A stretch of DNA of 64,000 nucleotides, taken from Thermococcus sp. JdFR-02 (GTDB taxonomy: Archaea; Methanobacteriota_B; Thermococci; Thermococcales; Thermococcaceae). The notes under the pieces were generated by a model. The model saw only the letters and a program-made list of their open reading frames with translations. It ran no database searches and had not been told where the DNA came from. Location of the stretch: contig MTLP01000002.1 of NCBI GenBank assembly GCA_002009975.1, positions 34,795 to 98,794 on the forward strand, written 5' to 3'. Every line of letters starts with the position of its first letter. Within the stretch, counting starts at the first letter, position 1. Position numbers and translations under genes: made by a program. Of this stretch, positions 46,977-55,470 are shown piece after piece.

Positions 46977-47192
46977 ATGGTTGGAACAATATTAGAGAAA
47001 ATAGAAATCTTTGAAGAAGATTTGAGCAGATTAAAAAGGTTCATTGAAAAAACAAAGTTAAAGAAAGAGCAACAGGTCTCAATACTATCCAATTACTTTG
47101 AGGACACAATATCGAAAGATTTTGAGTCTCTCAAGGTAGAGATTGAAACTTATCTGCACTACCGCCAATTAAAGATCAGATTTGAGGAATGA
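46977..47192 (+). CDS. Small coiled-coil-like protein
   Basis: 71 residues from ATG 46977 after GGAGG (46964-46968); ATG 46962 has no ribosome site. Two amphipathic helices (LEKIEIFEEDLSRLKRFIEKTK, FESLKVEIETYLHYRQLKI) suggest a helical hairpin. First gene of the rightward train; 21 bases before the next. Not recognised. Confidence 0.7.
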   Translation: MVGTILEKIEIFEEDLSRLKRFIEKTKLKKEQQVSILSNYFEDTISKDFESLKVEIETYLHYRQLKIRFEE

Positions 47193-47213
47193 ACAGTTGT
47201 GGAGGTTATCAAA

Positions 47214-47726
47214 ATGAGAATTCAGATGAAAGAAAAGGAAAGTGGAAAACTTGTCTGGATTGACACAGAAGACATTATCGTAGTTGGCTCATATGACCTA
47301 AAAGTATTTGTTGAAGACATCAATGAAAAAAGCTACCATCTAACTCTTGATCAACCTCTTTCAATAAAAGAGTGGATCAATGCAATGGAAATATTCAGCG
47401 AAATTATGAGAGGATACACACCAAAAGAAGTTGACAATAAGGAAGCAATTTCTTATCAAGAACTAAGACATATAATCAAAACATCAGACAGGTGGATAGA
47501 TTCTCCATTACTCTCAGATTTTCCATTGCGACACTCAATTACACTTAGAGCAGAAGCAAAAATAAGAAAGCTTCATGAACACATCATAGATACTCTTCCA
47601 TTTATTCTCATTGGTACAAGCATAGGATTACTTTTTGGAATAGGTGGTGTTATTCTCGGAGGAGTAATCGGCGCACTTTTTAGTGATGAATTCAAGAAGG
47701 TGATACTCCATGAAAATAACAGTTGA
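47214..47726 (+). CDS. Hypothetical protein with C-terminal membrane hairpin
   Basis: 170 residues from ATG 47214 after GGAGGT (47201-47206). A soluble N-terminal part of about 125 residues is followed by a Gly-rich double membrane span (TLPFILIGTSIGLLFG and GGVILGGVIGALF). Not recognised. Overlaps the following gene by 17 bases. Confidence 0.7.
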   Translation: MRIQMKEKESGKLVWIDTEDIIVVGSYDLKVFVEDINEKSYHLTLDQPLSIKEWINAMEIFSEIMRGYTPKEVDNKEAISYQELRHIIKTSDRWIDSPLLSDFPLRHSITLRAEAKIRKLHEHIIDTLPFILIGTSIGLLFGIGGVILGGVIGALFSDEFKKVILHENNS

Positions 47727-47865
47727 TGAAGTTTTAGCAGTTTTAGGAATAGAATTTGGCTTAGAGTATGCTATTGTAACAAAATCAAAAACAAAATCGA
47801 AGAATGGCTTATGCATTGCCTCACTATGTCTTGGATATCTTATTGGCAAGATAACGAGAAGGTGA
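47710..47865 (+). CDS. Very small protein of the element
   Basis: 51 residues (MKITVDEVLAVLGIEFGLEY to the end KITRR). GGTGAT is 5 bases before ATG 47710. It overlaps the previous gene by 17 bases. One weakly hydrophobic stretch (LCIASLCLGYLIG) could touch the membrane. Not recognised. Confidence 0.6.
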   Translation: MKITVDEVLAVLGIEFGLEYAIVTKSKTKSKNGLCIASLCLGYLIGKITRR

Positions 47866-47912
47866 ATACCATGATTCATAACGAAGGAACTTTCAGTTTT
47901 CAAGGAGCGTGA

Positions 47913-48071
47913 GTGCTAATGGCATCTGAAATATTGGCTTTTGTATTTGGTTTTGTAATAGTACAGGTTACACTAAGGTTTATTGTTGCAGTCATGTTCT
48001 GGAGGCAAGCAAAAGCTAATGGATTAGATATTAACTTCAAGGAAGCATTTGTAGAATTTCTTACTGAGTGA
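47913..48071 (+). CDS. Very small single-span membrane protein
   Basis: 52 residues from GTG 47913 (GGAG at 47904-47907), or 50 from ATG 47919. One membrane helix (EILAFVFGFVIVQVTLRFIV) followed by a short amphipathic tail (DINFKEAFVEFLTE). Not recognised. It is followed by the next gene with a 13-base gap. Confidence 0.6.
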   Translation: MLMASEILAFVFGFVIVQVTLRFIVAVMFWRQAKANGLDINFKEAFVEFLTE

Positions 48072-48084
48072 GGAGGTGAGATTT

Positions 48085-48336
48085 ATGAAAATTGAAGATC
48101 GAATTGAAAGAGAAATTATAGAAAAGCACAGATATGTTTTGATTTTAGAGGAAGAGATACTTAACAAACTCAAAGAAGAAATTAGCAAAGATGTTAAGAG
48201 ATATCTTGAATGTGAAGATTGTCAGATAAATATCATAAAGCTGAGATTAACAGCAGATATAGTAGTTGAAAGCTCTTTTGTTCCTATTCCTCTTCCACTT
48301 GCAAGACATTATGAGATTGAAGGTGAGGAGCAATGA
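48085..48336 (+). CDS. Small soluble protein
   Basis: 83 residues from ATG 48085 after GGAGGTGA (48072-48079). Charged helical N-terminus (EDRIEREIIEKHRY) and a CEDCQINIIKLRL strand region with a C-x-x-C. It could be a small oligomerising or metal-binding protein. It overlaps the next start by 4 bases. Not recognised. Confidence 0.65.
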   Translation: MKIEDRIEREIIEKHRYVLILEEEILNKLKEEISKDVKRYLECEDCQINIIKLRLTADIVVESSFVPIPLPLARHYEIEGEEQ

Positions 48337-48518
48337 TCACTGAAATAATAGGCATTTTCACAATTTTATGGCTTGGTGGACGATTAATCACCATTATAGC
48401 AATGTCTCTGATTTGGCTAGAGAGAAAGTTACGAAAGAAAGGCATTGACTTATACAAATCTTTGTTTCCTTTGACATATTTTGTTCAAAAAAGAGTTGAA
48501 ACCTGTGATGCTAAATGA
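48333..48518 (+). CDS. Very small single-span membrane protein
   Basis: 61 residues. One membrane helix (IGIFTILWLGGRLITIIAMSL) and a basic cytoplasmic tail. It overlaps both neighbours by four bases (ATGA), a clear sign of coupled translation. Not recognised. Confidence 0.65.
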   Translation: MITEIIGIFTILWLGGRLITIIAMSLIWLERKLRKKGIDLYKSLFPLTYFVQKRVETCDAK

Positions 48519-48736
48519 AAGTGTTAGGAATACACCAAAATACAAAAATTCCAAAATTTTTAAATAACTTGAGTAATATACCTGTACTGCCAAAGAATGT
48601 TAGAGTAATTAGTATAGTAAGGAAATATTACAGGAAACCGAAGGCATTATTGACATTAAAATCAGTAACTTTTCTCAGCAAATCAAGAAAATTAGTGGTT
48701 AGTGAAATTAAGCTTTCATTTTTGTTTTTAGAATAG
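48515..48736 (+). CDS. Very small basic protein
   Basis: 73 residues, strongly basic (NVRVISIVRKYYRKPKALL), no clear domain. Coupled to the previous gene by four overlapping bases. It ends 52 bases before the MCM gene. Weak internal support apart from its position in the train. Confidence 0.55.
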   Translation: MKVLGIHQNTKIPKFLNNLSNIPVLPKNVRVISIVRKYYRKPKALLTLKSVTFLSKSRKLVVSEIKLSFLFLE

Positions 48737-48788
48737 TCAGCTCAGATGTTGAGATTGTTAGTGTGAGATATGTGAGGAGGTATCGAAT

Positions 48789-51359
48789 ATGGATGGTGAG
48801 AGTGAGAAATATTTTGGTGAGAGGAGTAAGGTAAGTGAGACGAAACAAAATTTTTTCAGTTTTTCAAACAGTGAAAAAGAAAAAAGAAGCAATAATATCT
48901 TTTTCATTTCAAATGAAAAAGTGAAAACAAACGAAAAATTAAATGAAAAACATGATGAAGCTGATTTTATCAACGAAATTATTGAAGCTGTAAGGCAATC
49001 ACTTAAACTTTTTCGTAATTATGATGCTATACCTTTTGCAGTTCTATTTCTGAATAGAGAAATAAGCGAAGAACAGCTAAGAACTGAAATTAAAAAATGG
49101 ATGGAAAAAGGCATCATTAAAAATTATAGCGTAGATTCTATGAAGCAAGCCTTATCAAGAGTTAAAAAGTCGCCATACGTTTTATCGAGAACAGATGAGC
49201 TTGGAATAACGTATTACCAGATGACAGATGAAGCAAAAACGAAAATCAAAAATAAATTAATAGTTTTAACTGAAGAAAAAGAAATTGAAGATAGTTCTAG
49301 AAAAGCTGAAGAAGCTGATAAGGAGACATTAATCACTTTATTTGTTGATTTCTTTAAGTCTTACATGGATTCTAATAGCAAGAAGGTTTACATAGAGAAG
49401 CTGAAAAACTTATTGACTGTAAGATCATCTAAGAGTCTGGTTATAGATTGGTCACATTTGAGTGCTTGGAATCCTAATTTAGCAGCACGTTTGATTAATG
49501 AGCCTGAAATGGTTATTAATGCTGCAGAAATTGCTATTACGATTGTATTTAAAGAGGAATTATTTAGTGATGAACAACCTAAGACTTTTGTTCGCTTCGT
49601 TAACTTGCCAAAGACTATTTTGATCAAGAATATTAGTAACGAGCATATCAACAAGCTGATTCAAATTGAAGCAGTAGTTACTAGAGTCGGAGAGTTAAAG
49701 CCGTTTGCTTACAAGTCCGTATTTGTATGCAAAGATTGTGGACATGAACATAAAAGAATTCAACAACCGTTTGCACCTGAAATTAAAGTTAAAAGATGTG
49801 AAAATTGCGGATCTAAAAATGTCGCATTGGATGTCACTAAATCCACATTTATACCTTTACAGAGTATTAGATTCCAAGAGTTACCTAACAACATGAAGCC
49901 TGGCGAACCACCAAGGATTTTGGATAGTATTGTATCGCATGATTTAGTAAATGTCCTAATTCCAGGAATGCGTGTTAGAATTGTTGGTATTTTGAGAGTA
50001 TTACCAGATTCTTCAAAGATTGCTACTTTCAAAAAGATGTTGGAAGTAAATAGTATAATTGTGCTAGACCAAGGATTAGAAGATATCGAGATTAATGATG
50101 AGGACATCATGAAAATTAAACAATTAGTTTCAGAGCCAAATCTTGAAGAGTTAGCTGTACAATCATTCGCACCTGCAATTTTTGGATATGATGACGTCAA
50201 ACTTGGTTTGATTTTATCCTTATTTAGTGCACCAAATGTTGAATTGCCTGATGGAATGAGATTAAGAGGTGAAATTCATTCACTCTTGATTGGTGATCCT
50301 TCTACTGCCAAATCTACATTAGTTAGATGGACTGTTAACATCGCTCCAAGAGCTGTTTATACAAGTGGTCGTGGTGCTACAGTCGCCGGTATTACTGCCG
50401 CCGCTGTCTGGGATGAAATTTCAAGAAGTTGGATGTTAGAAGGTGGTGTTTTAGTTTTAGCTGACCAAGGAGTGGCAATCATTGATGAATTGGATAAATT
50501 AAGTGAAGAAGCTAAAAAGAGTTTGCATGAAGCACTTGAACATGGTACAGTAAGTGTATCTAAAGCTGGAATTAATGCTAATTTGAATGCCAGAGCTACA
50601 TTAATTGCTGCAGCTAATCCTAAATATGGTCGTTGGAATCGGTATAAGAGTGTAGTTGAGCAGATTAATATTGATCCTGCATTGTTATCAAGATTTGACT
50701 TAATTTTTGTATTTATCGACGAACCAGAAGAAGAATTTGACAGTCAAGTTGCACACCATATTCTGAGTGTAAGAAATAAGAAAAAGGAGGCTATTTCGAC
50801 ACCAATTCCTTTAGACTTATTTAAAAAGTGGATTGCTTATGCGAAATTAAACATCAATCCAGTAATTCCTGAAAGCTTATGGAAGGATCTTGAGCAATAC
50901 TATGTTGAGTTAAGATCGAGTATTAAGAAATACGCAGAAAAACATGGTATTGTACCTATTCCTATTACTGTTAGACAGTTAGAGGCTATGATTAGATTGG
51001 CACAAGCTAGAGCTAGGATGTTTTTGAGAGAGAAAGTTACTGCAGAAGATATTATGAAAGCCAAAGAGATTATTGAGTACATGCTTAAACATATTGCAAT
51101 GGATTCAAGTGGAATTATTGACGTGAGTATTTTAGAAGTTGGAAAGTCTGCGAGAGAGATTGAAAAAATGGATATTGTTGTTGATTCCATTAAGTTTTGG
51201 CAAGATAAATTTGATTTTGGAGCACCTTTAGATGAAATTGTTAAGGAGTGTGAGAAAAAGAAGATTAATAGTACAGAGGTTAAGAAGATATTGGATAAGC
51301 TTATGGAGGAAGGAAAAGTTTATTCACCAAGAGATAGATATTACAGATTGGCTATGTGA
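48789..51359 (+). CDS. MCM replicative helicase of the element
   Basis: 856 residues, longer than host MCM (about 680). An N-terminal extension of about 200 residues includes a winged-helix-like stretch (residues 60-160). The OB/zinc domain has Cys 314, 317, 337 and 340. The AAA+ core has Walker A GDPSTAKST (502-510), Walker B VAIIDELDK (about 562-570), sensor AAANPKYGRW and Arg finger LLSRFDLIF. A C-terminal winged helix ends the protein. No intein. GGAGGT precedes ATG 48789. It is probably the element's replication protein. Confidence 0.93.
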   Translation: MDGESEKYFGERSKVSETKQNFFSFSNSEKEKRSNNIFFISNEKVKTNEKLNEKHDEADFINEIIEAVRQSLKLFRNYDAIPFAVLFLNREISEEQLRTEIKKWMEKGIIKNYSVDSMKQALSRVKKSPYVLSRTDELGITYYQMTDEAKTKIKNKLIVLTEEKEIEDSSRKAEEADKETLITLFVDFFKSYMDSNSKKVYIEKLKNLLTVRSSKSLVIDWSHLSAWNPNLAARLINEPEMVINAAEIAITIVFKEELFSDEQPKTFVRFVNLPKTILIKNISNEHINKLIQIEAVVTRVGELKPFAYKSVFVCKDCGHEHKRIQQPFAPEIKVKRCENCGSKNVALDVTKSTFIPLQSIRFQELPNNMKPGEPPRILDSIVSHDLVNVLIPGMRVRIVGILRVLPDSSKIATFKKMLEVNSIIVLDQGLEDIEINDEDIMKIKQLVSEPNLEELAVQSFAPAIFGYDDVKLGLILSLFSAPNVELPDGMRLRGEIHSLLIGDPSTAKSTLVRWTVNIAPRAVYTSGRGATVAGITAAAVWDEISRSWMLEGGVLVLADQGVAIIDELDKLSEEAKKSLHEALEHGTVSVSKAGINANLNARATLIAAANPKYGRWNRYKSVVEQINIDPALLSRFDLIFVFIDEPEEEFDSQVAHHILSVRNKKKEAISTPIPLDLFKKWIAYAKLNINPVIPESLWKDLEQYYVELRSSIKKYAEKHGIVPIPITVRQLEAMIRLAQARARMFLREKVTAEDIMKAKEIIEYMLKHIAMDSSGIIDVSILEVGKSAREIEKMDIVVDSIKFWQDKFDFGAPLDEIVKECEKKKINSTEVKKILDKLMEEGKVYSPRDRYYRLAM

Positions 51360-51368
51360 GGTGAGCAC

Positions 51369-51770
51369 ATGGCTAAAGCTAAATATGTTATTTTCTTTGA
51401 TGGAGAAAAAGAATGGAAAATACCAATAGTTAAGTCAGATAGTGAATTAAGTAAGTATTACGAGGAGTTTAAGAAAGCTGGTAAGCCATTTATCCATATC
51501 AAACATATTGGTAGGACTGTCAAGTATAAGATAGATTTTGATCTAAATTCAGAGTTAACAGATGAGGCAAAAAATAAGCTTGAGGAAATAATTAGATATT
51601 ATACTTCAAAGTCAGCAGAATATTGCAAGAAGTGGCGCAATGATTTTGAATGGTATAGTTTATCCAGTCGACATGGCTATTTCATGGTACATACAAAATT
51701 CAAAGAAAAAGCAGCAATAGAAATTGCTTTAATTCTTTTTGATGAGTCTAATTGGAAGCATACTCTTTGA
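51369..51770 (+). CDS. Hypothetical protein following MCM
   Basis: 133 residues, GAGGTGAG just before ATG 51369, 9 bases after the MCM stop. A soluble protein with a YVIFFDGEKEWKIPIVKSD strand opening and a long helix (ELTDEAKNKLEEIIRYYTSK). Not recognised; cotranscription with mcm suggests a replication-linked role, by position only. Confidence 0.65.
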   Translation: MAKAKYVIFFDGEKEWKIPIVKSDSELSKYYEEFKKAGKPFIHIKHIGRTVKYKIDFDLNSELTDEAKNKLEEIIRYYTSKSAEYCKKWRNDFEWYSLSSRHGYFMVHTKFKEKAAIEIALILFDESNWKHTL

Positions 51771-51939
51771 ATTGGTCTATCCTTTCTTTTTAGATTTTCA
51801 ATGAGTCCTAAAGTTCTTTGAATGGTAATTTTGTGGATATAATCGTATATTCAAACGTGGTACTATTAATTTCTATTTATCTATATATTTATTTTGACAG
51901 TTATATGTTATCATATGGTTTAACCGTAAAATCTATATA

Positions 51940-51973
51940 GTTATATGGTGGATATTAAGATAGAACCGGTTAA
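51940..51973 (+). promoter_or_regulatory. Promoter region with an operator-like repeat
   Basis: GTTATATGGTGGATATT at 51940-51956 closely resembles part of the repeats at 46834-46920 (ATTATATGGTGAATATT). It is followed by AACCGGTTAA at 51964-51973, the first of a group of such sequences. This lies just before the next gene train and may be a second control site of the same regulator. Confidence 0.45.
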
Positions 51974-51987
51974 ATCAGGTGGTTAAA

Positions 51988-52629
51988 TTGGTAGAGAAGA
52001 AGAAATACGTTTGTTTAAAGTGTGGTAATATTTTTGATAGTAGAGCAAAAACTCCGAGATGTTCACTTTGCAAAAGTAGAAAGGTAGTAGAGTATGAGTT
52101 TTGGATTAAAAAGAAACAAGAAATTGAAAATAAGCAAAACGAAGAACAGAAATCAGAGTTTGATGTGGTTAATAATATGGTTAAGCCGGTTAAACCTGGT
52201 GATAATGTGGATTTAACCGGTGAAAAACCAGATAAAGATGTGGTTGAACTGGTGGTTAATGGTCAAAAACCGGTTAATCATTTGGAGGATGATGGCGAAA
52301 AATCACTTGTAAACGGTGAAACCAATGGTGAAAGTGAAAAACCACTAGGACCACATAATGATGAAAAGTCCAATGGCGAAATGGTTAAACATGCAGAAAA
52401 AGTGAAGCTTAAGAATATTAAAAAGAATGCAGGAATAAGTATTCCAATTCTTCCTGCCAGTTTCTTAGTCCTCGTTGGTGTTATAGTGTTGATTTACTGG
52501 AAGCGCAAAGAGATATGGAACATGATAGATTCCTTGTTTGGAAGAGAAAAAGATCAAGATCTTCTGTTAGACTATTCTTATCACTCTAAAAATCCTCTGA
52601 GGCTTAAAATTAGACAAAATTTAAGATAA
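51988..52629 (+). CDS. Zinc-ribbon membrane-anchored protein with low-complexity linker
   Basis: 213 residues from TTG 51988, spaced 5 bases from AGGTGG (GTG 51979 is the alternative). Zinc ribbon CLKCGNIF...CSLCKSRK at the N-terminus, then a linker (about residues 55-145) rich in K, P, V, N, G and E. A membrane helix (ILPASFLVLVGVIVLIYW) precedes a basic cytoplasmic tail. Four AACCGGTTAA-like words lie within or just before it. Not recognised; the layout fits a membrane-tethered nucleic-acid-binding or sensing protein. Confidence 0.7.
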   Translation: MVEKKKYVCLKCGNIFDSRAKTPRCSLCKSRKVVEYEFWIKKKQEIENKQNEEQKSEFDVVNNMVKPVKPGDNVDLTGEKPDKDVVELVVNGQKPVNHLEDDGEKSLVNGETNGESEKPLGPHNDEKSNGEMVKHAEKVKLKNIKKNAGISIPILPASFLVLVGVIVLIYWKRKEIWNMIDSLFGREKDQDLLLDYSYHSKNPLRLKIRQNLR

Positions 52630-52653
52630 AATAAGAAAGGTGAGGTGTTAAAG

Positions 52654-53022
52654 ATGGCTTTAAGTGTGAGTGAGATTATTGCTAAGGTAAATAAGAAGCA
52701 TAGGTATTTGGTAATATTTAAGGATGGTAGAGAAGTGAAGCTGAAAGGAGATGAACTTAAGGAGAAGCTATTGAGTGGTCAAATTAGGCTTAGTGAGCTT
52801 AGAGATATCCAAGACTTGGATTATGATAGTCGTGTAGAAGAGATAAATGGACTAGAAAAGTTTCTAAAGAAAGTAGAGTGGCGCCTTGGTTCTTTAATGA
52901 AAGGAGGTCAAGACCTATCTAGTTGGTTCCAAACTATTCTAAAAGTGATAGGAATGTTAATTGGTCTTTTTATAGTAATTAAAGTTCTAAGTGGAACTTT
53001 AGGAGGTGGAAATAGTGATTAA
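52654..53022 (+). CDS. Small membrane-anchored protein
   Basis: 122 residues from ATG 52654 after GAGGTG. A soluble N-terminal part (YLVIFKDGREVKLKGDELKEKL resembles a short beta-hairpin/helix domain) is followed by a helix and a C-terminal membrane span (FQTILKVIGMLIGLFIVIKVLSG). Overlaps the next gene by 8 bases. Not recognised. Confidence 0.65.
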   Translation: MALSVSEIIAKVNKKHRYLVIFKDGREVKLKGDELKEKLLSGQIRLSELRDIQDLDYDSRVEEINGLEKFLKKVEWRLGSLMKGGQDLSSWFQTILKVIGMLIGLFIVIKVLSGTLGGGNSD

Positions 53023-53170
53023 TCTTGAGGATAAAGAGACTATATATGGAAGCCTTATTTTTGGTCTTGGCTTGCTTTTTCTGTATACAATTGCTTTGAA
53101 TGTTAAGCAATGTAAGGATACATTAAAGGAGATTCATAAATTGTTGGCTACAACCACTACAAATGACTAA
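53015..53170 (+). CDS. Very small single-span membrane protein
   Basis: 51 residues from GTG 53015, 6 bases after GGAGGTG (53002-53008). One membrane helix (GSLIFGLGLLFLYTIALNV) with a short soluble tail. Starts inside the end of the previous gene. Not recognised. Confidence 0.65.
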   Translation: MINLEDKETIYGSLIFGLGLLFLYTIALNVKQCKDTLKEIHKLLATTTTND

Positions 53171-53184
53171 ATCAGGTGAGTGTA

Positions 53185-53373
53185 GTGATAAAGGAGAAAG
53201 AAGTAGATAATAAGAATAAGAACCTAACACCAGAGGAAGAAAAGTTGGAGGAAATAGAGAAAGCTTTAGAATGGTGTATAGAACATCCTTTCATCTTTTC
53301 TCTTGTTCTAATAGTAGCCTTTTATTTTTTTACAGACTTTCCAGATTGTTGTTTTATCCTGTCCAAACTTTGA
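53185..53373 (+). CDS. Very small single-span membrane protein
   Basis: 62 residues from GTG 53185 after GGTGAG; GTG 53176 is an alternative. Charged N-terminus, helix IEKALEWCIEHP and a membrane helix FSLVLIVAFYFFTDF. It ends with a Cys pair (PDCC). Not recognised. Confidence 0.6.
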   Translation: MIKEKEVDNKNKNLTPEEEKLEEIEKALEWCIEHPFIFSLVLIVAFYFFTDFPDCCFILSKL

Positions 53374-53435
53374 ATGGAATTGTACAATTAGTGGATAGAC
53401 TCGGAAAAGATTAGGTAAAATCAGAGGTGATAAAA

Positions 53436-54101
53436 ATGATAAATAAGACAATTAAGGTTGTTGACAAAAGTTTAGATTTGATACAAACTTTGTTTTATGT
53501 TAGTGTTGCTGGAGCAACGCTTTTTCTGCTTTACAAGCTTTATAAAATGCTTAAGAACTTAAATTTTGGTAAATTTGGAGAAGAAATAAAGAAAGCACTT
53601 AAGCCAACACCATTAACAGAAGAACAAAGGAGAGAGATTTCTAAGACTTCACCAAGCTTAGTTGGTGGAGCTTGGACTAAACCATCACCATTATACAAAG
53701 AATATCTTGAGAGAGTGAAAAGCGGTAAAGTTGATACAAGCATGACATTAAAGGAATTCTGGACTGAGGAGAGGAAAAAAGAGTATCTGGATAGAATAAA
53801 AAGATCAGAGTATTACAGGTATCTTGATACACAAAAAAGGCGTTATGAAACTTATGAGGAGTATTGGAAGAAACAAGGTTATACAAGCGTTCCAAGTGGT
53901 AATGTTGGAGTTCCAAGCCATATAAAAGCTATTCAAGAGAGGAGTAAAGCATTAGAGAGGTATTGGAAAGATAAAACAAAACAGGAACAACAGAGAAAAA
54001 GAGTAGCTCCATCTTTGCCAAAGCAATTAAGGATTAAAGTTTCACTTATGTCAAAGCCAAAATACACAATTCCAAAAGCAAAAACAGTGATAGCAATCTA
54101 A
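53436..54101 (+). CDS. Membrane-anchored basic protein
   Basis: 221 residues from ATG 53436 after GAGGTGAT. One membrane helix near the N-terminus (QTLFYVSVAGATLFLLYKLYK). The remainder is soluble, basic and rich in Tyr, Lys and Arg (YLDRIKRSEYYRYLDTQKRRYETYEEYWKKQ), with a proline-rich end. It closes the rightward gene train. Perhaps a structural or DNA-binding protein at the membrane; not recognised. Confidence 0.65.
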   Translation: MINKTIKVVDKSLDLIQTLFYVSVAGATLFLLYKLYKMLKNLNFGKFGEEIKKALKPTPLTEEQRREISKTSPSLVGGAWTKPSPLYKEYLERVKSGKVDTSMTLKEFWTEERKKEYLDRIKRSEYYRYLDTQKRRYETYEEYWKKQGYTSVPSGNVGVPSHIKAIQERSKALERYWKDKTKQEQQRKRVAPSLPKQLRIKVSLMSKPKYTIPKAKTVIAI

Positions 54102-54473
54102 TTGGAGCATGAGTTCATGCTTTTGAAGTTGCATCAGAAAAGCTGTAATTTCAAATGCTGCATAAGAATATCAATACAGTAGAATCTCTATAATAAGGTC
54201 ATAGGTCATATATGCCTTTTATTACCTTTGATTGATTATCCGAAAGTGGATAAAACCAAACAACATCAATTATTGGTGAATATCCTGGATATAGATCTTC
54301 AAATGGATACTCATCATATGCTAAGAATCCTAAGTCATTACCTAAGTAAATATGAGCTTCTTGTAGTTTCACATGAAAATTATCAACACATCGTTGTGCA
54401 CTACCAATTTAATTTCAGGCATAAAGGATTTTAGCTTTTTGTAAGACTTTAAACATAAGTGTATTCCACTAAC
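54102..54473. other. Region between convergent gene groups, with a gene fragment
   Basis: No complete gene. The only protein-like signal is the minus-strand fragment at 54199-54408. The end of the rightward train and the end of the leftward cargo operon meet here, so terminators are expected; I see T-rich runs but no clear hairpin. Confidence 0.5.
54199..54408 (-). pseudogene. Possible gene fragment without start codon
   Basis: An open minus-strand frame of 69 codons with strongly protein-like content (VKLQEAHIYLGNDLGFLAYD, then YPFEDLYPGYSPIIDVVWFYPL) ends at a TGA at 54199-54201. It has no ATG and only an internal GTG, and is preceded by an in-frame TAA. An open plus-strand frame over the same bases is its shadow. 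It is probably the tail of a decayed gene left of the cargo operon. Confidence 0.45.
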
Positions 54474-55466
54474 TCATGAAAGATAAAGTTTCAAAATTAG
54501 ATCTCTATTCTTTTGAACAAGTTCAATTTTGGTTAATTTGTTAATATTGCTACACAATTCTGCTTCAATTTTATTTCTAAGCGCTCTCAGCATAGAGTAT
54601 TGGACTATCTCATCATCTTCGCAATAAATTGCATAATTTTTTAGTTCTATTTCAAGATCTGGTTCTTTTTTCTCTGTTTTTTGACTCAACTTAAAAACCT
54701 TGACAAGTTCAAAGGTCAAATCCTTTATACACTCTTCATGATTATTGCTTTTGCTTCTAGCTCTTTTGTAAGCTCCACATTTCTCAAGGATTAACCTAGT
54801 CGAGTCTGCATTAACACTTTTTCTGAGTTTATGGAAAGTTATCTTCTTTTTGTTCCATTTCATTAACCAAGTATCCAAAGTAAAAATCGGTAAGCGTTGA
54901 TCCAGAATGTAGAGTTTCTCTCCAATTTTAACACCTACAGCAACATGACTAAAAAATGTAACAAAGTAAATTTCAGGATAAATATTCAGCAGTAGAGATG
55001 CAGTAAATCTTGCATAGTCTCTGCATATTGCTAGTTTGTACTTCAGGACTTTGTTTGATGACAGACCTGGTCGAATGGTGTCTATAAAATATCCAAATAG
55101 TTTTGCTAATTTTGATAATTTCGATTTTTCATATCTGCACAAAGGTCGATAACTAATTATTAAGTATACAATCACAAAGAAAGGCAATGTGATAAACAAT
55201 AAAGCTGGAATTAAAGTTAAAAATTGTGGTATCCTATAAAACTCACCAATAACGATTTCAACCACAATAATAACGAATAACACAATCCAGATTCCTAAAA
55301 ACCATGATACTATCCATCTTTCTGTCCAGTATCTTATATTTTTATCTTGCCATTCTAAGATATTAACTAATGTTTCTTTCTCAGAATCTCCTTTTAATTG
55401 ATTTACTAATCTTTGTATTTTTATGTCATCTATCTCTCCTAGTGTTGGACAAAATTCTCTATTCCT
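54474..55466 (-). CDS. Membrane-anchored transglutaminase-like protein
   Basis: From GTG 55283 it is 269 residues: two membrane helices (1-15, 22-45) and a papain/transglutaminase-like domain with candidate triad Cys87 (AICRDYA), His113 (SHVAVGV) and Asp128 (YILDQR). The same frame is open and protein-like for 61 more codons upstream (to 55466: FCPTLGEIDDIKIQRLVNQL, ending WIVSWFLGIW) but has no start codon. GTG 55474, overlapping the previous stop (GTGA), lies in another frame, so a frameshift near TTTT at 55452-55455 is likely. Coupled to the HD/PD-(D/E)XK gene. Confidence 0.65.
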   Translation of the reverse strand, partial: RNREFCPTLGEIDDIKIQRLVNQLKGDSEKETLVNILEWQDKNIRYWTERWIVSWFLGIWIVLFVIIVVEIVIGEFYRIPQFLTLIPALLFITLPFFVIVYLIISYRPLCRYEKSKLSKLAKLFGYFIDTIRPGLSSNKVLKYKLAICRDYARFTASLLLNIYPEIYFVTFFSHVAVGVKIGEKLYILDQRLPIFTLDTWLMKWNKKKITFHKLRKSVNADSTRLILEKCGAYKRARSKSNNHEECIKDLTFELVKVFKLSQKTEKKEPDLEIELKNYAIYCEDDEIVQYSMLRALRNKIEAELCSNINKLTKIELVQKNRDLILKLYLS

Positions 55467-55470
55467 TTAA

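Noticed and set aside
47871..47912. 13-codon frame before the 52-residue gene
   Set aside because: Too short, without a well-spaced ribosome site or conservation evidence.
51964..52277. CCGG words as part of a restriction-modification target array
   Set aside because: No methylase or restriction gene is linked, and the words coincide with a repeated peptide context.
54228..54434. Plus-strand 68-codon open frame
   Set aside because: It overlaps a more protein-like minus-strand frame, has no ribosome site and an unlikely composition (many His and Tyr).
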